64,000 nucleotides of DNA from Citrobacter sp. Res13-Sevr-PEB04-36 (GTDB lineage: Bacteria; Pseudomonadota; Gammaproteobacteria; Enterobacterales; Enterobacteriaceae). Below, piece by piece: positions 30,569 through 40,593 of the stretch. The stretch spans positions 1 to 64,000 of the forward strand of contig NZ_JADABY010000069.1 in NCBI RefSeq assembly GCF_015672735.1, in the 5' to 3' direction. A program made the position numbers and the translations under genes. The notes beneath the pieces were generated by a model. That model had not been told where the DNA came from. It saw only the letters and a list, made by a program, of their open reading frames with translations, and ran no database searches. Position 1 is the first letter of the stretch. Every line of letters begins with the position of its first letter.

Positions 30569-30582
30569 GACGCTAAAAGGAA

Positions 30583-31233
30583 TCAGTCTTTGTCGGACGG
30601 GCTTAGCGTCACGGACGAGAGATAATTCAGCAGGGCGATATCGTTTTCTACGCCCAGTTTCATCATCGCGGACTTTTTCTGGCTACTGATGGTTTTAATA
30701 CTGCGGTTGAGCTTTTTGGCGATTTCAGTGACCAGGAAACCTTCCGCGAACAGACGCAGAACTTCGCTCTCTTTCGGTGACAGACGTTTGTCGCCATAAC
30801 CGCTGGCGCTGATTTTCTCCAGTAAGCGAGAGACGCTTTCCGGGGTAAATTTCTTGCCCTTTTGCAACGCGGCCAGTGCTTTCGGCAGATCCGTTGGTGC
30901 GCCTTGCTTCAGTACGATCCCTTCAATGTCGAGATCCAGAACCGCACTGAGAATCGCCGGGTTGTTGTTCATGGTCAGAACGATGATCGACAAGCTCGGG
31001 AAATGACGTTTGATGTATTTAATTAACGTAATCCCGTCGCCGTATTTATCTCCCGGCATAGAGAGATCGGTTATCAACACATGAGCGTCTAATTTAGGCA
31101 AATTGTTGATCAGTGCTGTGGAGTCTTCAAATTCGCCGACTACGTTCACCCATTCGATTTGCTCAAGTGATTTACGAATACCGAACAGTACAATCGGATG
31201 GTCATCGGCAATAATTACGTTCATAGTGTTCAT
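30583..31233 (-). CDS. rcsB: Response regulator RcsB
   Basis: RcsB (216 residues) is the DNA-binding output of the Rcs relay, acting alone or with RcsA, GadE or BglJ on capsule, motility and acid-resistance genes. The receiver has IIADDHPIVLFG at the N-terminus and the phospho-acceptor Asp in VLITDLSMPGD. The C-terminal LuxR-type helix-turn-helix reads LSPKESEVLRLFAEGFLVTE then SIKTISSQKKSAMMKL. The start at MNTMNVIIADD gives the exact family length. It follows rcsD by 16 bases. Confidence 0.98.
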   Translation of the reverse strand: MNTMNVIIADDHPIVLFGIRKSLEQIEWVNVVGEFEDSTALINNLPKLDAHVLITDLSMPGDKYGDGITLIKYIKRHFPSLSIIVLTMNNNPAILSAVLDLDIEGIVLKQGAPTDLPKALAALQKGKKFTPESVSRLLEKISASGYGDKRLSPKESEVLRLFAEGFLVTEIAKKLNRSIKTISSQKKSAMMKLGVENDIALLNYLSSVTLSPSDKD

Positions 31234-31249
31234 GTATTGGGCTACCTTG

Positions 31250-33919
31250 CTACAGCAAGCTCTTGACGTAAGCGTCAATGTCGCTGATGTACTTTTCTAT
31301 ACCTGGAGCATCTTTTTCTTGAATAAGATGTTCCAGCGCTTCACATAACTGCTTGCCGGGTACCAGATTAAGCATGGCAAACACGCCTTTCAGGCGATGG
31401 GCGGTTTGGGCTAACGCAGCGAAATCGCTGGTTGCTGCCTCAGTATACAACCTCTTAACATCATCCGGTACTGTGTCTACAAAGAGTGCATAGTAACCAC
31501 TGGCATGAAGTTCGGCGTTTTCATCTCCGCCGAGGGGGAGTTCCTGGATCTCTTCCTGCGCCAGCTGCTCTTCTATTAGCTCGAGGACAGCTTCCTGCAT
31601 AGCATTACTCATATTAAAGTTGACGCGCAGCTGACCAGGGCCAATTTTGCGTACGCCAGACTCATCATCGCTTAAAAGCAAGCCCGAGGCAGTAAGATTA
31701 GACGGATTATCAGTTAAAAAGAGATCATATTCTTGACTCGTTAACCTTTCATCGGGCGTGATGCAGGTGGCTCCCCAGTTTTCTAACTGACGTAACACAA
31801 TGCTACGTACGTCACTGGAGGTGACATCAACCATCACACAGACGTCATCCAACAAGCGTTCTTCAACGTCTGCATGTTGGTCATGCAGCGGCATTTTAAC
31901 ATGGACGATATAACGCGTTCCAAGTTCTTCACGCGCTTTGATGTTCAGATGTCCGCCCAGTTTACGGGCCAGTCGATCGCACAGCCAAAATGTCAGCGGG
32001 TTGGCTTTGCCATAGCGATCGCCCTGAGTTTCATTGATGAACGGGAAGTGCAGATTATCAATTTCATTCAACGTTACGCCTTCGCCGGTATCCAGTATAC
32101 GGAAGGTCAGGCGCTCTGCCTCTGATTCATCCTGGTCAACTTCGAGGGTAATCTTGCCAATTTGCGTAGTGGTTACTGCGTATTGAATCAGTAGCAGCAG
32201 AATACGGCGCAGGGCGTCGCGGTCGCCACGGCGTTCATCGTTGGCGCTGAGGTGATTTTTAATCAGCAGTTGCAGCCCTTTGCGTTTAATGACCGGCAGA
32301 AGGTCAGGCACTACTTCATCAATTAACGCTTGAACAGAAAACAGTGTGGATTCGCTTTTCCAGCTGTCGCTTTCCAGAATATTAGCCAACTGAATTTCAT
32401 CGACCATCCGCACCAGCACATCAGCCTGATTTGCCAGTTTTTGGCTGTCAGGCGTATTGAGCGCAGCGGCGTTAACGGCCAGTATTCTGGCCGGATCTTT
32501 CAGGGCATTGCCGATATTTTGCATAAAGGCGGCGCGGGCCTGCTGGTTTTTCTCATACAAGCGCTGGGCTTGTTTCAGTTTTTTATTCACCAGTACTTCT
32601 TTGTCCTGGTCGCGAATAATAAAGATCTGCGTGCGCGGTGAGATCTGGCTGCGAAACAGTCTGATTTCATACAGCTCATTATTGACGGTGGCCTGGATCA
32701 CTCCCTGATGCTGTTCCGCCATGCTGGTAATGTTTTGCAAATTCAAATGCGGCAGCAGGTGGTCGGCAATTTTGTTGCTGATGACCGTACGGTTGGCTTC
32801 CTGGTCATGCACTAACAAGCCCAGTGGCAGCAGTGAAACAATCTCTTCATTAATTGCTCGCAAAACGCGTAATTCATTATTGGCTGCAAGGTTTGGCGCC
32901 ACGTCGGTCGAGCGGGCAGGGAGGTGGCGAAAGGTGGTATAGCCAAACAGCGCCAGTGCGAGCAATGCGATGTTCAGCAACAGCGGCAGCAGGATATTTT
33001 GCAAGGTGTCGAGCAGTAATGAGCCGAACGGGACCTGCCAGACCAGTCGCATATCCGTTGAATTTAGCGCCGATGAGATCTCAATTTTGGCGTTATTGAA
33101 ACTGATACTCACGCTGTCAGGCGACTCTTTTTCGCTATTATGTTCGATAGTGGAGGTGGTATCCGGCTCCAGATGGAAGCTGTCCAGCGGCATACCTGGC
33201 GGGATCAAATCATTAATGGGCAGGTCAAATGCCACCACGGTAGCCAGGTGTCCCGGCTGATTAAAGGTGGTACGCAGCGTGAAGTAATGTCCGTTTTGCC
33301 AGACCAGGCGGCGCAGTGAAGAGAAGCTCTCACGTTCATCCAGCGCATTGGCCTGCTGCAGCATTTCTGCACGACGCGAATCGACAATATTTCCAATAGT
33401 CGACTCTTTAAAGCCGGAGGTTAAATCTTTCAGAGGCAACGTCGAAATCAGGATCAGGCTATTGTCCTGGCCATTGAGATAATACATTGACCACGGGACA
33501 TTCTCGGCTCCCCACAGCGTATCCAGGTAGGTTGAGATACGCTGGGTCATTTCCAGCGTTGAACTGTCGTGCGAGCCAAAAATAAGCGCTTCGGTTTTTC
33601 TGCGTGGCTTCTCAAGATAGTAGATATCTTGTTTCAGGCGGGTTTCTTGCAGCCCATCCGCGGTGGCGGATTGTGGGGTGGCGGCAATATTGTCATAAAT
33701 TTGCCACGTGACGTATCGCCAGATATCTACCCGCTTATGGATAGCATGAGTAATATCGACAATCTGATAGCTCTTGTCCTTTAGCCAGGTGTTGACTGCG
33801 CTCTGGACCATTACGCCCATCATCACTAACAGCACAACGATCAGTAATAAGAAGAAACGGGTAATACTTCCCGGGAGCAGGGAGAATCGGGTAGAAGCCG
33901 TTGTGTCTGACTGACTCAT
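31250..33919 (-). CDS. rcsD: Phosphotransfer protein RcsD (YojN)
   Basis: RcsD (889 residues) carries the phosphoryl group from RcsC to RcsB. It has two membrane helices (about residues 20-45 and 305-330) around a periplasmic domain, a kinase-like region without the catalytic His, the RcsB-binding ABL domain and a C-terminal HPt domain. The HPt phospho-His is in LAQTAHRLKGVFAM. It forms an operon with rcsB, opposite to rcsC, as in E. coli. Confidence 0.97.
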   Translation of the reverse strand: MSQSDTTASTRFSLLPGSITRFFLLLIVVLLVMMGVMVQSAVNTWLKDKSYQIVDITHAIHKRVDIWRYVTWQIYDNIAATPQSATADGLQETRLKQDIYYLEKPRRKTEALIFGSHDSSTLEMTQRISTYLDTLWGAENVPWSMYYLNGQDNSLILISTLPLKDLTSGFKESTIGNIVDSRRAEMLQQANALDERESFSSLRRLVWQNGHYFTLRTTFNQPGHLATVVAFDLPINDLIPPGMPLDSFHLEPDTTSTIEHNSEKESPDSVSISFNNAKIEISSALNSTDMRLVWQVPFGSLLLDTLQNILLPLLLNIALLALALFGYTTFRHLPARSTDVAPNLAANNELRVLRAINEEIVSLLPLGLLVHDQEANRTVISNKIADHLLPHLNLQNITSMAEQHQGVIQATVNNELYEIRLFRSQISPRTQIFIIRDQDKEVLVNKKLKQAQRLYEKNQQARAAFMQNIGNALKDPARILAVNAAALNTPDSQKLANQADVLVRMVDEIQLANILESDSWKSESTLFSVQALIDEVVPDLLPVIKRKGLQLLIKNHLSANDERRGDRDALRRILLLLIQYAVTTTQIGKITLEVDQDESEAERLTFRILDTGEGVTLNEIDNLHFPFINETQGDRYGKANPLTFWLCDRLARKLGGHLNIKAREELGTRYIVHVKMPLHDQHADVEERLLDDVCVMVDVTSSDVRSIVLRQLENWGATCITPDERLTSQEYDLFLTDNPSNLTASGLLLSDDESGVRKIGPGQLRVNFNMSNAMQEAVLELIEEQLAQEEIQELPLGGDENAELHASGYYALFVDTVPDDVKRLYTEAATSDFAALAQTAHRLKGVFAMLNLVPGKQLCEALEHLIQEKDAPGIEKYISDIDAYVKSLL

Positions 33920-34235
33920 TCGTGTTTAAGACCTGTTAGAACGATGCTTAAGATGAAGGGGCAGTATAAAGGGTAATGGATGAATTGCCATACTCTCGCA
34001 GCACCGGACGCGCGGCATTTGTTTACCGCATATCGTGCCATCGTCACCACGCGGTCAATCTGTATAGCGAGAGGCATCGGGTACAAATAGAAACGTCGAG
34101 GGTATGAATTTAGCATGAAATAACAAGAAATTATTAGGATAGTTTGGAAGTGATTAATGCACGGAAAAATAGTTAATAGTCGTTATAGTTTTTCTTCGGT
34201 AGCACAGAACGGTCGGTTTTGTGTAAAGAAGGGTA
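33920..34235. other. Intergenic region rcsD-micF
   Basis: A 316-base gap holding the upstream region of rcsD. No gene is evident; the open frame 33916-34116 is without similarity. I see no convincing named operator. The right end is AT-rich and leads into the micF terminator. Confidence 0.4.
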
Positions 34236-34328
34236 AAAAAAAACCGAACGCAGAGCATTCGGTTGAAATAGGGGTAAACAGACATTCAAGAATGAATGAC
34301 GGTAATAAATAAAGTTAATGATGATAGC
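34236..34328 (-). ncRNA. micF: MicF small regulatory RNA
   Basis: MicF is the antisense RNA that, with Hfq, pairs with the ompF leader and represses porin OmpF. On the minus strand the RNA starts GCTATCATCATTAACTTTAT, the conserved ompF-pairing 5' end. It continues through the conserved CTGTTTACCCCTATTTCAAC region and ends with a hairpin (ACCGAATGC...GCGTTCGGT) and T-run. Length is about 93 nucleotides, as in E. coli. It is transcribed divergently from ompC, its usual place. Confidence 0.95.
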
Positions 34329-34481
34329 AGCGCTATTTTAGTTGCGAGTGAAGATTTTGTTTTGTCATTCAGTGCTATGAGTTTTTTGAATGTAATTGTT
34401 TGATTTATATTGTTATATGTATGTTTCTTGACTATTCGTGCTTATTTTGCTCGTTTTTTGATTTTTAAAAAGTTCCCTGAT

Positions 34482-34560
34482 ATTAACATTTTGAAACATC
34501 TATGATGATAAATGAAACACCTTAAAAGTTTTAGTATCATATTCGTGTTGGATTATTCTG
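34482..34560 (+). promoter_or_regulatory. ompC promoter with OmpR-binding sites
   Basis: The stretch contains three tandem AT-rich about-20-base OmpR-type units: ATTAACATTTTGAAACATC (34482-34500), one with AATGAAACACC (34501-34521) and one with AAAAGTTTTAGTATCATAT (from 34524). It is nearly identical to the E. coli C1-C3 boxes. A -10-like TATTCT follows near 34554. The same boxes probably also serve divergent micF. Confidence 0.8.
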
Positions 34561-34660
34561 TGTTTTTGCGGAGAATGAAGTTGCCGACTGGTTAATGAAC
34601 GTAATCAGTATGCAGTGGCATAAAAAAAGCAATAAAGGCATATAACAGAGGGTTAATAAC

Positions 34661-35758
34661 ATGAAAGTCAAAGTACTGTCCCTCCTGGTACCGGCTCTGC
34701 TGGTAGCAGGTACCGCGAATGCGGCTGAAATTTATAACAAAGACGGCAACAAATTAGACCTGTACGGCAAAGTCGACGGTCTGCACTATTTCTCCGACAA
34801 CAAAGGTGATGATGGTGACAAGACTTACATGCGTCTCGGCTTCAAGGGTGAAACTCAGGTAAACGACCAACTGACCGGTTACGGCCAATGGGAATACCAG
34901 ATTCAGGGCAACGCAGCTGAAAGCGAAAATAACGCCTGGACCCGTGTGGCGTTTGCGGGTCTGAAATTCGCTGATGCAGGTTCATTCGACTACGGTCGTA
35001 ACTACGGCGTAGTTTACGACGTAACGTCCTGGACCGACGTTCTGCCGGAATTCGGCGGCGACACCTACGGTGCTGACAACTTCATGCAGCAGCGTGGTAA
35101 TGGTTATGCAACTTACCGTAACACCGACTTCTTCGGTCTGGTTGATGGTCTGAACTTTGCCATTCAGTACCAGGGCAAAAACGGTAGCGTAAGTGGCGAA
35201 GGCATGACCAATAACGGCCGTGATGCACTGAAACAGAACGGCGACGGTGTTGGCGGGTCGATCACGTATGATATCGGCGAAGGCTTCGCGCTGGGTACCG
35301 CAGTCACCAGCTCCAAACGTACAACCGACCAGAACAACACCATTAACTACATTGGTGATGGTGACCGTGCTGAAACCTACACCGGTGGTCTGAAATACGA
35401 CGCGAACAACGTGTACCTGGCTGCACAGTACACCCAGACCTACAACGCAACGCGTGCAGGTGATTTAGGCTGGGCTAACAAAGCGCAGAACTTCGAAGCT
35501 GTTGCACAGTACCAGTTCGACTTCGGTCTGCGTCCGTCCGTGGCTTACCTGCAGTCCAAAGGTAAAGACCTGGGTCGTGGTTATGGCGACCAGGACATCC
35601 TGAAATATGTTGATGTTGGCGCGACTTACTACTTCAACAAAAACATGTCTACCTATGTTGATTACAAAATCAACCTGCTGGATGACAACAACTTCACCCG
35701 TGATGCGGGTATCTCTACCGATGATATCGTAGCGCTGGGTCTGGTTTACCAGTTCTAA
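34661..35758 (+). CDS. ompC: Outer-membrane porin OmpC
   Basis: OmpC (365 residues) is a trimeric 16-stranded general porin favoured at high osmolarity. The 21-residue signal peptide ends in GTANA, and the mature chain starts [19 protein letters not shown]. The constriction loop L3 bears [17 protein letters not shown]. The last residue is Phe, needed for Bam assembly. Surface-loop regions (for example [17 protein letters not shown] and [17 protein letters not shown]) differ most from E. coli, as expected for phage- and antibody-exposed loops. Regulation is by OmpR and, through MicF on its partner porin, by osmolarity. Confidence 0.96.
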   Translation: MKVKVLSLLVPALLVAGTANAAEIYNKDGNKLDLYGKVDGLHYFSDNKGDDGDKTYMRLGFKGETQVNDQLTGYGQWEYQIQGNAAESENNAWTRVAFAGLKFADAGSFDYGRNYGVVYDVTSWTDVLPEFGGDTYGADNFMQQRGNGYATYRNTDFFGLVDGLNFAIQYQGKNGSVSGEGMTNNGRDALKQNGDGVGGSITYDIGEGFALGTAVTSSKRTTDQNNTINYIGDGDRAETYTGGLKYDANNVYLAAQYTQTYNATRAGDLGWANKAQNFEAVAQYQFDFGLRPSVAYLQSKGKDLGRGYGDQDILKYVDVGATYYFNKNMSTYVDYKINLLDDNNFTRDAGISTDDIVALGLVYQF

Positions 35759-35776
35759 TCTGCGTTTATTGTTATT

Positions 35777-35800
35777 AAAAGGCCCTGCGGGGCCTTTTTT
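35777..35800 (+). terminator. ompC terminator
   Basis: AAAAGGCCC and GGGCCTTTT arms with a short TGCG loop followed by a T-run, about 20 bases after the ompC stop. Confidence 0.92.
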
Positions 35801-35873
35801 AATGCCGTTATTCCGGCGTACAGGCAACCTTTTTGGTGTACTCTTGCGTCCGTTCGCATGAGGATAATCACGT

Positions 35874-36929
35874 ATGGATATGCATTTTTACCGTGCAGCC
35901 CTGTTGGCTGTAACGATCTTTTTTGTCGGCTGCGATAACGCACCAAAGCCGGTTCAGACCACACCGCCTGCGGCCACCGTACTGGAAGGCAAAACGATGG
36001 GCACCTTCTGGCGGGTTAGCGTGGTGAACGTTGATGCTAAACGCACCGAAGAACTGCGGGACAAGATCCAGACACAGCTTGATGCAGACGATCAGCTGCT
36101 CTCAACCTATAAAAACGATTCTGCGCTGATGCGTTTTAACTTGTCAAAAAGCCTGTCGCCCTGGCCGGTCAACGATGCCATGGCGGATATCATCACCTCG
36201 GCGCTGCGTATTGGCGCGAAAACCGATGGCGCGATGGACATCACCGTCGGCCCGTTGGTTAACCTGTGGGGATTTGGGCCGGACCAGCAGCCGCTGCATA
36301 TCCCCTCGCAGGAACAAATTGACGCCGCAAAAGCACAAACCGGGCTGCAGCACCTGAGCGTAATCAATGACACGCGGCAGAACTATCTGCAGAAAGATTT
36401 ACCTGATCTGTATGTGGATCTCTCTACTGTGGGTGAAGGTTATGCTGCCGATCATCTGGCCCGACTGATGGAGCAGGAGGGGATCGCCCGCTATCTGGTG
36501 TCCGTTGGTGGGGCGCTGAACAGCCGGGGGATGAACGCCGAGGGACGCCCGTGGCGTGTGGCGATCCAGAAGCCCACCGATCGGGAAAACGCAGTGCAGG
36601 CGGTTGTCGATATTAACGGTCATGGCATCAGCACGTCCGGCAGTTATCGCAATTATTACGAACTGGACGGAAAGCGTCTGTCGCATGTTATCGATCCGCA
36701 AACCGGTCGGCCAATTGAGCATAATCTGGTCTCGGTGACGGTGATTGCGCCAACGGCGCTGGAAGCAGATGGCTGGGATACCGGACTGATGGTGCTTGGC
36801 ACCGACAAAGCTAAAGAAGTGGTGCGTCGTGAAGGGCTGGCGGTCTATATGATTGTCAAAGAAGGCGAGGGGTTTAAAACCTGGATGTCGCCGCAGTTCG
36901 AAAGCTTTCTGGTGAGTGAAAAAAATTAA
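35874..36929 (+). CDS. apbE: FAD:protein FMN transferase lipoprotein
   Basis: ApbE (351 residues) attaches FMN covalently to threonine in periplasmic flavoproteins such as NqrBC/RsxG. The N-terminus is a lipoprotein signal with lipobox FVGC (Cys20). The catalytic core has LEGKTMGTFWRVSV, the flavin-binding DGAMDITVGPLVNLWGFG, DLSTVGEGYAADHL, and SVGGALNSRGMN with the metal-binding C-terminal HVIDPQTGRP. It follows ompC behind a terminator and precedes ada, whose control site overlaps its stop codon. Confidence 0.96.
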   Translation: MDMHFYRAALLAVTIFFVGCDNAPKPVQTTPPAATVLEGKTMGTFWRVSVVNVDAKRTEELRDKIQTQLDADDQLLSTYKNDSALMRFNLSKSLSPWPVNDAMADIITSALRIGAKTDGAMDITVGPLVNLWGFGPDQQPLHIPSQEQIDAAKAQTGLQHLSVINDTRQNYLQKDLPDLYVDLSTVGEGYAADHLARLMEQEGIARYLVSVGGALNSRGMNAEGRPWRVAIQKPTDRENAVQAVVDINGHGISTSGSYRNYYELDGKRLSHVIDPQTGRPIEHNLVSVTVIAPTALEADGWDTGLMVLGTDKAKEVVRREGLAVYMIVKEGEGFKTWMSPQFESFLVSEKN

Positions 36930-36936
36930 AAAGCAA
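36924..36936 (+). promoter_or_regulatory. Ada box of the ada-alkB operon
   Basis: AAT, six bases, GCAA is the exact consensus bound by methylated Ada. It overlaps the last codons and stop of apbE and lies about 75 bases before the ada ATG. The flanking GCAAGATTG is the same as in E. coli. Confidence 0.8.
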
Positions 36937-37008
36937 GATTGCGGGTTTTTACGCACTGCAATGCGGACACACTGAGGCTAAGCACTATGCTTAACAAAGG
37001 AGTCCATT

Positions 37009-38073
37009 ATGAATCAAGCTAAACGCGTAACGGATGATGACCGCTGGCAGTCTGTGTTGCAGCGTGATGCAGACGCTGACGGTCAGTTTGTTTTTGCCGT
37101 ACAGACCACCGGTATCTTTTGTCGACCGTCCTGTCGGGCTAAACATGCGCTGCGTAAAAATGTCCGTTTCTTTGCCGATGCCGGGCAGGCGCTGGCGGCA
37201 GGGTTTCGTCCCTGCAAACGCTGTCAGCCGGATAAAGCCAACGCCCAGCAGCAGAGGCTGGAGAAGATTAGCCTGGCGTGCCAGCTGTTAGAGCAGGAGT
37301 CGCCGCTCACGCTGGAGGCTTTAGCTCAGCAGGTGGCGATGAGCCCGTTTCATCTACATCGTCTGTTTAAAGCCACAACGGGCATGACCCCGAAAGCGTG
37401 GCAGCAGTCCTGGCGCACCAGGCGTCTGCGTGACGCGCTGGCGAAAGGCGAGCCGGTGACCCAAGCTTACTTGAATGCTGGCTTCCCCAACAGCAGCAGC
37501 TACTACCGTAAAGCGGATGAAGCGCTGGGTATGACGGCGAAGCAGTTTCGTCAAGGCGGCGATAAGCTCGCGATTCGCTATACCGTGGCGGACTGCGTAC
37601 TGGGCCGTTGTCTGGTGGCGGAAAGTGAGCGTGGTATCTGCGCAATCTTACTCGGTGATGACGATGCCACGTTGATATCTGAGCTGCACGAACTGTTCCC
37701 CGCCGCACAAGACATGCCTGCGGCCTCCGATTTTCAGCAGCATGTGCATGAGGTGATCGCGGCTATTAACACGCGCAATACCCCGCTGTCGCTGCCGCTG
37801 GATATTCGGGGAACGGCGTTTCAGCAGCAGGTGTGGCAGGCGCTGCGCGATATTCCCTGTGGTGAAACGGTTAGCTATCAGCAATTGGCCAATGCCGTGG
37901 GCAAACCGAAAGCGGTTCGTGCTGTGGCGAGTGCCTGCGGGGCAAATAAGCTGGCGATTGTGATCCCGTGTCATCGGGTGATCCGCAGCGATGGTGCGCT
38001 TTCAGGTTATCGCTGGGGCGTCGCACGCAAGGCGCAATTGCTGCAACGTGAAACCACTGGCGAGGACAGATAA
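37009..38073 (+). CDS. ada: Bifunctional methyl-accepting DNA repair protein and activator Ada
   Basis: Ada (354 residues) removes methyl groups from phosphotriesters and O6-methylguanine and then activates the adaptive response. The N-terminal zinc domain has its four cysteines at FCRPSC (38 and 42) and FRPCKRC (69 and 72); Cys38 is the switch. An AraC-type helix-turn-helix spans residues about 90-175 (LTLEALAQQVAMSPFHLHRL). The C-terminal methyltransferase has the acceptor Cys in IPCHRVI. The last base of its stop codon is the first base of alkB. Confidence 0.97.
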   Translation: MNQAKRVTDDDRWQSVLQRDADADGQFVFAVQTTGIFCRPSCRAKHALRKNVRFFADAGQALAAGFRPCKRCQPDKANAQQQRLEKISLACQLLEQESPLTLEALAQQVAMSPFHLHRLFKATTGMTPKAWQQSWRTRRLRDALAKGEPVTQAYLNAGFPNSSSYYRKADEALGMTAKQFRQGGDKLAIRYTVADCVLGRCLVAESERGICAILLGDDDATLISELHELFPAAQDMPAASDFQQHVHEVIAAINTRNTPLSLPLDIRGTAFQQQVWQALRDIPCGETVSYQQLANAVGKPKAVRAVASACGANKLAIVIPCHRVIRSDGALSGYRWGVARKAQLLQRETTGEDR

Positions 38074-38723
38074 TGCTTGATCTCTTTGCACAGGCAAAAC
38101 CCTGGCAGGAACCGCTGGCTTCCGGTGCGGTCATTTTGCGCCGTTTTGCGTTTGATGCCGCACCTGCTTTATTACAGGCAATGGCGGTCGTTGTCAGAAC
38201 GTCGCCGTTTCGCCAAATGGTGACCCCCGGCGGGTATACGATGTCGGTGGCGATGACCAACTGCGGCCAATTGGGGTGGACCACCGATCAGCATGGCTAC
38301 CTCTATTCTCCGGTCGATCCGTTGACCGGTAGTGCCTGGCCGTCTTTACCGGAGGTCTTTGCCGATTTGTGTCAGCAGGCAGCAACCGCCGCGGGCTACC
38401 CCGATTTCCGACCGGATGCCTGTTTGATCAACCGCTATACGCCTGGGGCCAAGTTGTCATTGCATCAGGATAAAGACGAACCCGACCTGCAAGCCCCTAT
38501 TGTTTCTGTTTCGCTGGGCCTGCCAGCAATCTTTCAGTTTGGTGGCCTGAAGCGCAGCGATCCGCTAAAACGTCTGCTACTGGAGCACGGTGATGTGGTG
38601 GTGTGGGGCGGAAAATCGCGGCTGTTTTATCATGGTATACAGCCGCTTAAGACAGGGTACCATCCGTTGACGACGGACTGTCGCTACAATCTGACTTTTC
38701 GCCGGGCCAGTAAAGAAGAATAA
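38073..38723 (+). CDS. alkB: Alpha-ketoglutarate-dependent DNA dioxygenase AlkB
   Basis: AlkB (216 residues) oxidatively reverses 1-methyladenine and 3-methylcytosine damage. The iron ligands are the HxD pair in KLSLHQDKDEPD and the distal His in FYHGIQPL; the 2-oxoglutarate-binding arginines are in YNLTFRRAS. It overlaps ada by one base and is part of the ada-alkB operon. Confidence 0.97.
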   Translation: MLDLFAQAKPWQEPLASGAVILRRFAFDAAPALLQAMAVVVRTSPFRQMVTPGGYTMSVAMTNCGQLGWTTDQHGYLYSPVDPLTGSAWPSLPEVFADLCQQAATAAGYPDFRPDACLINRYTPGAKLSLHQDKDEPDLQAPIVSVSLGLPAIFQFGGLKRSDPLKRLLLEHGDVVVWGGKSRLFYHGIQPLKTGYHPLTTDCRYNLTFRRASKEE

Positions 38724-38798
38724 AAATAAGAATTATTATTGCTGTCGGCGAAGAGATGTTTAAACTGCGGGCTGTTATTACTTGTCCGGGTTGAACAC

Positions 38799-40442
38799 AT
38801 GGAACTTTTACTTCTTGTCTGGCGGCAGTATCGCTGGCCATTTATCAGCGTCATGGCGCTCAGCCTTGTCAGTGCTGCGTTGGGGATTGGGCTGATTGCG
38901 TTTATCAACCAGCGCCTGATTGAAACGGTCGACACCACGCTGATGGTGCTGCCGGAATTTCTCGGCCTGCTGCTGTTGCTGATGATCGTGACCCTTGGTT
39001 CACAGCTGGCGTTGACCACGCTGGGACACCACTTTGTCTACCGTCTGCGTAGCGAATTTATCAAACGTATTCTGGATACTCACGTCGAGCGCATCGAACA
39101 GCTCGGTAGCGCCGCGTTGCTGGCTGGCTTAACCAGCGATATCCGCAATATCACCATCGCCTTTGTCCGCCTGCCGGAGCTGGTACAAGGGATCATATTG
39201 ACCGTCGGGTCTGCGGCATATCTGGCGATGCTGTCGACCAAAATGTTGCTGGTGACGGCAATCTGGATGGCAATCACCATCTGGGGTGGATTCGTGCTGG
39301 TGGCGCGGGTGTATAAACACATGGCTACCCTGCGCGAAACCGAAGACAAGCTGTACAACGATTACCAGACGGTGCTGGAAGGGCGCAAAGAGCTGACCCT
39401 TAACCGTGAACGCGCTGAGCATATTTTTAATCAACTGTACGTCCCGGATGCCAAAGAGTACCGCCACCATATTATTCGTGCCGATACCTTCCATCTGAGC
39501 GCAGTCAACTGGTCGAACATTATGATGTTGGGTGCCATTGGCCTGGTGTTCTGGATGGCTAACAGCCTCGGCTGGGCGGATACTAACGTCGCGGCAACCT
39601 ATTCGCTGACGCTGCTGTTCCTGCGTACGCCGCTACTGTCTGCCGTTGGCGCGCTGCCCACGCTGCTCACCGCCCAGGTGGCGTTTAATAAACTGAATAA
39701 ATTTGCGCTGGCGCCGTTCAGGGCGGAGTTTCCACGTCCTACCGCATTCCCAAACTGGAAAACGCTCGAGCTACGTAACGTGGTTTTCCACTATCAGGAC
39801 AATGCCTTCTCCGTTGGGCCGGTCAATCTGACCATTCACCGTGGCGAGCTGATCTTCCTGATTGGCGGCAATGGAAGCGGGAAATCTACGCTGGCCATGT
39901 TACTGACCGGATTATACCAGCCGCAGTCTGGCGAGATCCTGCTCGACGGCAAGGCGGTGGCGGTCGACAAACCTGAAGACTACCGCAAGCTGTTCTCCGC
40001 CGTGTTTACCGATGTCTGGCTGTTTGACAAACTGCTGGGGCCGGAAGGTCAATCGGCCAATCCGGCGCTGGTCGATAAGTGGCTGGAACATCTGCAGATG
40101 GCGCACAAGCTGGAGCTGAACGACGGGCGCATTCTGAATCTTAAGCTGTCGAAAGGGCAGAAAAAACGTGTGGCGCTGCTGCTGGCGTTAGCCGAGGAAC
40201 GCGACATTATTCTGCTGGATGAATGGGCCGCCGATCAGGACCCGCACTTCCGTCGAGAATTCTACCAGGTGCTGTTGCCGTTGATGCAAGAGATGGGCAA
40301 AACCATTTTTGCCATTAGTCACGATGATCACTACTTTATTCATGCCGATCGCTTGCTTGAGATGCGCAATGGTCAGCTGACTGAGCTGCTGGGTGACGAT
40401 CGCGACGCTGCCTCGCGTGATGCCGTCGCACGTACTGCCTGA
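38799..40442 (+). CDS. yojI: ABC transporter YojI (microcin J25 exporter in E. coli)
   Basis: YojI is a 547-residue fused membrane/ATPase ABC exporter that, with TolC, pumps out microcin J25 in E. coli. About six membrane segments fill residues 1-300. The ATPase has Walker [13 protein letters not shown], signature [16 protein letters not shown] and Walker [14 protein letters not shown]. The start at [10 protein letters not shown] gives the family length and avoids a 20-codon extension into the gap. It follows alkB by 75 bases. Confidence 0.94.
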   Translation: MELLLLVWRQYRWPFISVMALSLVSAALGIGLIAFINQRLIETVDTTLMVLPEFLGLLLLLMIVTLGSQLALTTLGHHFVYRLRSEFIKRILDTHVERIEQLGSAALLAGLTSDIRNITIAFVRLPELVQGIILTVGSAAYLAMLSTKMLLVTAIWMAITIWGGFVLVARVYKHMATLRETEDKLYNDYQTVLEGRKELTLNRERAEHIFNQLYVPDAKEYRHHIIRADTFHLSAVNWSNIMMLGAIGLVFWMANSLGWADTNVAATYSLTLLFLRTPLLSAVGALPTLLTAQVAFNKLNKFALAPFRAEFPRPTAFPNWKTLELRNVVFHYQDNAFSVGPVNLTIHRGELIFLIGGNGSGKSTLAMLLTGLYQPQSGEILLDGKAVAVDKPEDYRKLFSAVFTDVWLFDKLLGPEGQSANPALVDKWLEHLQMAHKLELNDGRILNLKLSKGQKKRVALLLALAEERDIILLDEWAADQDPHFRREFYQVLLPLMQEMGKTIFAISHDDHYFIHADRLLEMRNGQLTELLGDDRDAASRDAVARTA

Positions 40443-40449
40443 ATCGGTG

Positions 40450-40512
40450 AGTCGTTACCCGATGGCGCTACGCTTATCGGGCCTTTAACTCCGTTTGCCG
40501 CCGGTTTTTTAT
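40450..40512. repeat. REP-like element after yojI
   Basis: CCGATGGCGCTACGCTTATCGGGCC is one REP unit, followed by a short GCCGCCGG...CCGGCGGC hairpin with a TTTTT between its arms that could terminate yojI. Confidence 0.65.
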
Positions 40513-40593
40513 TCATCCGGCGGCTTCGTTTATTGTTATTTACATAATTCGGCATCATGATTAATGATATTTCATATCATGGATTTATGATTG

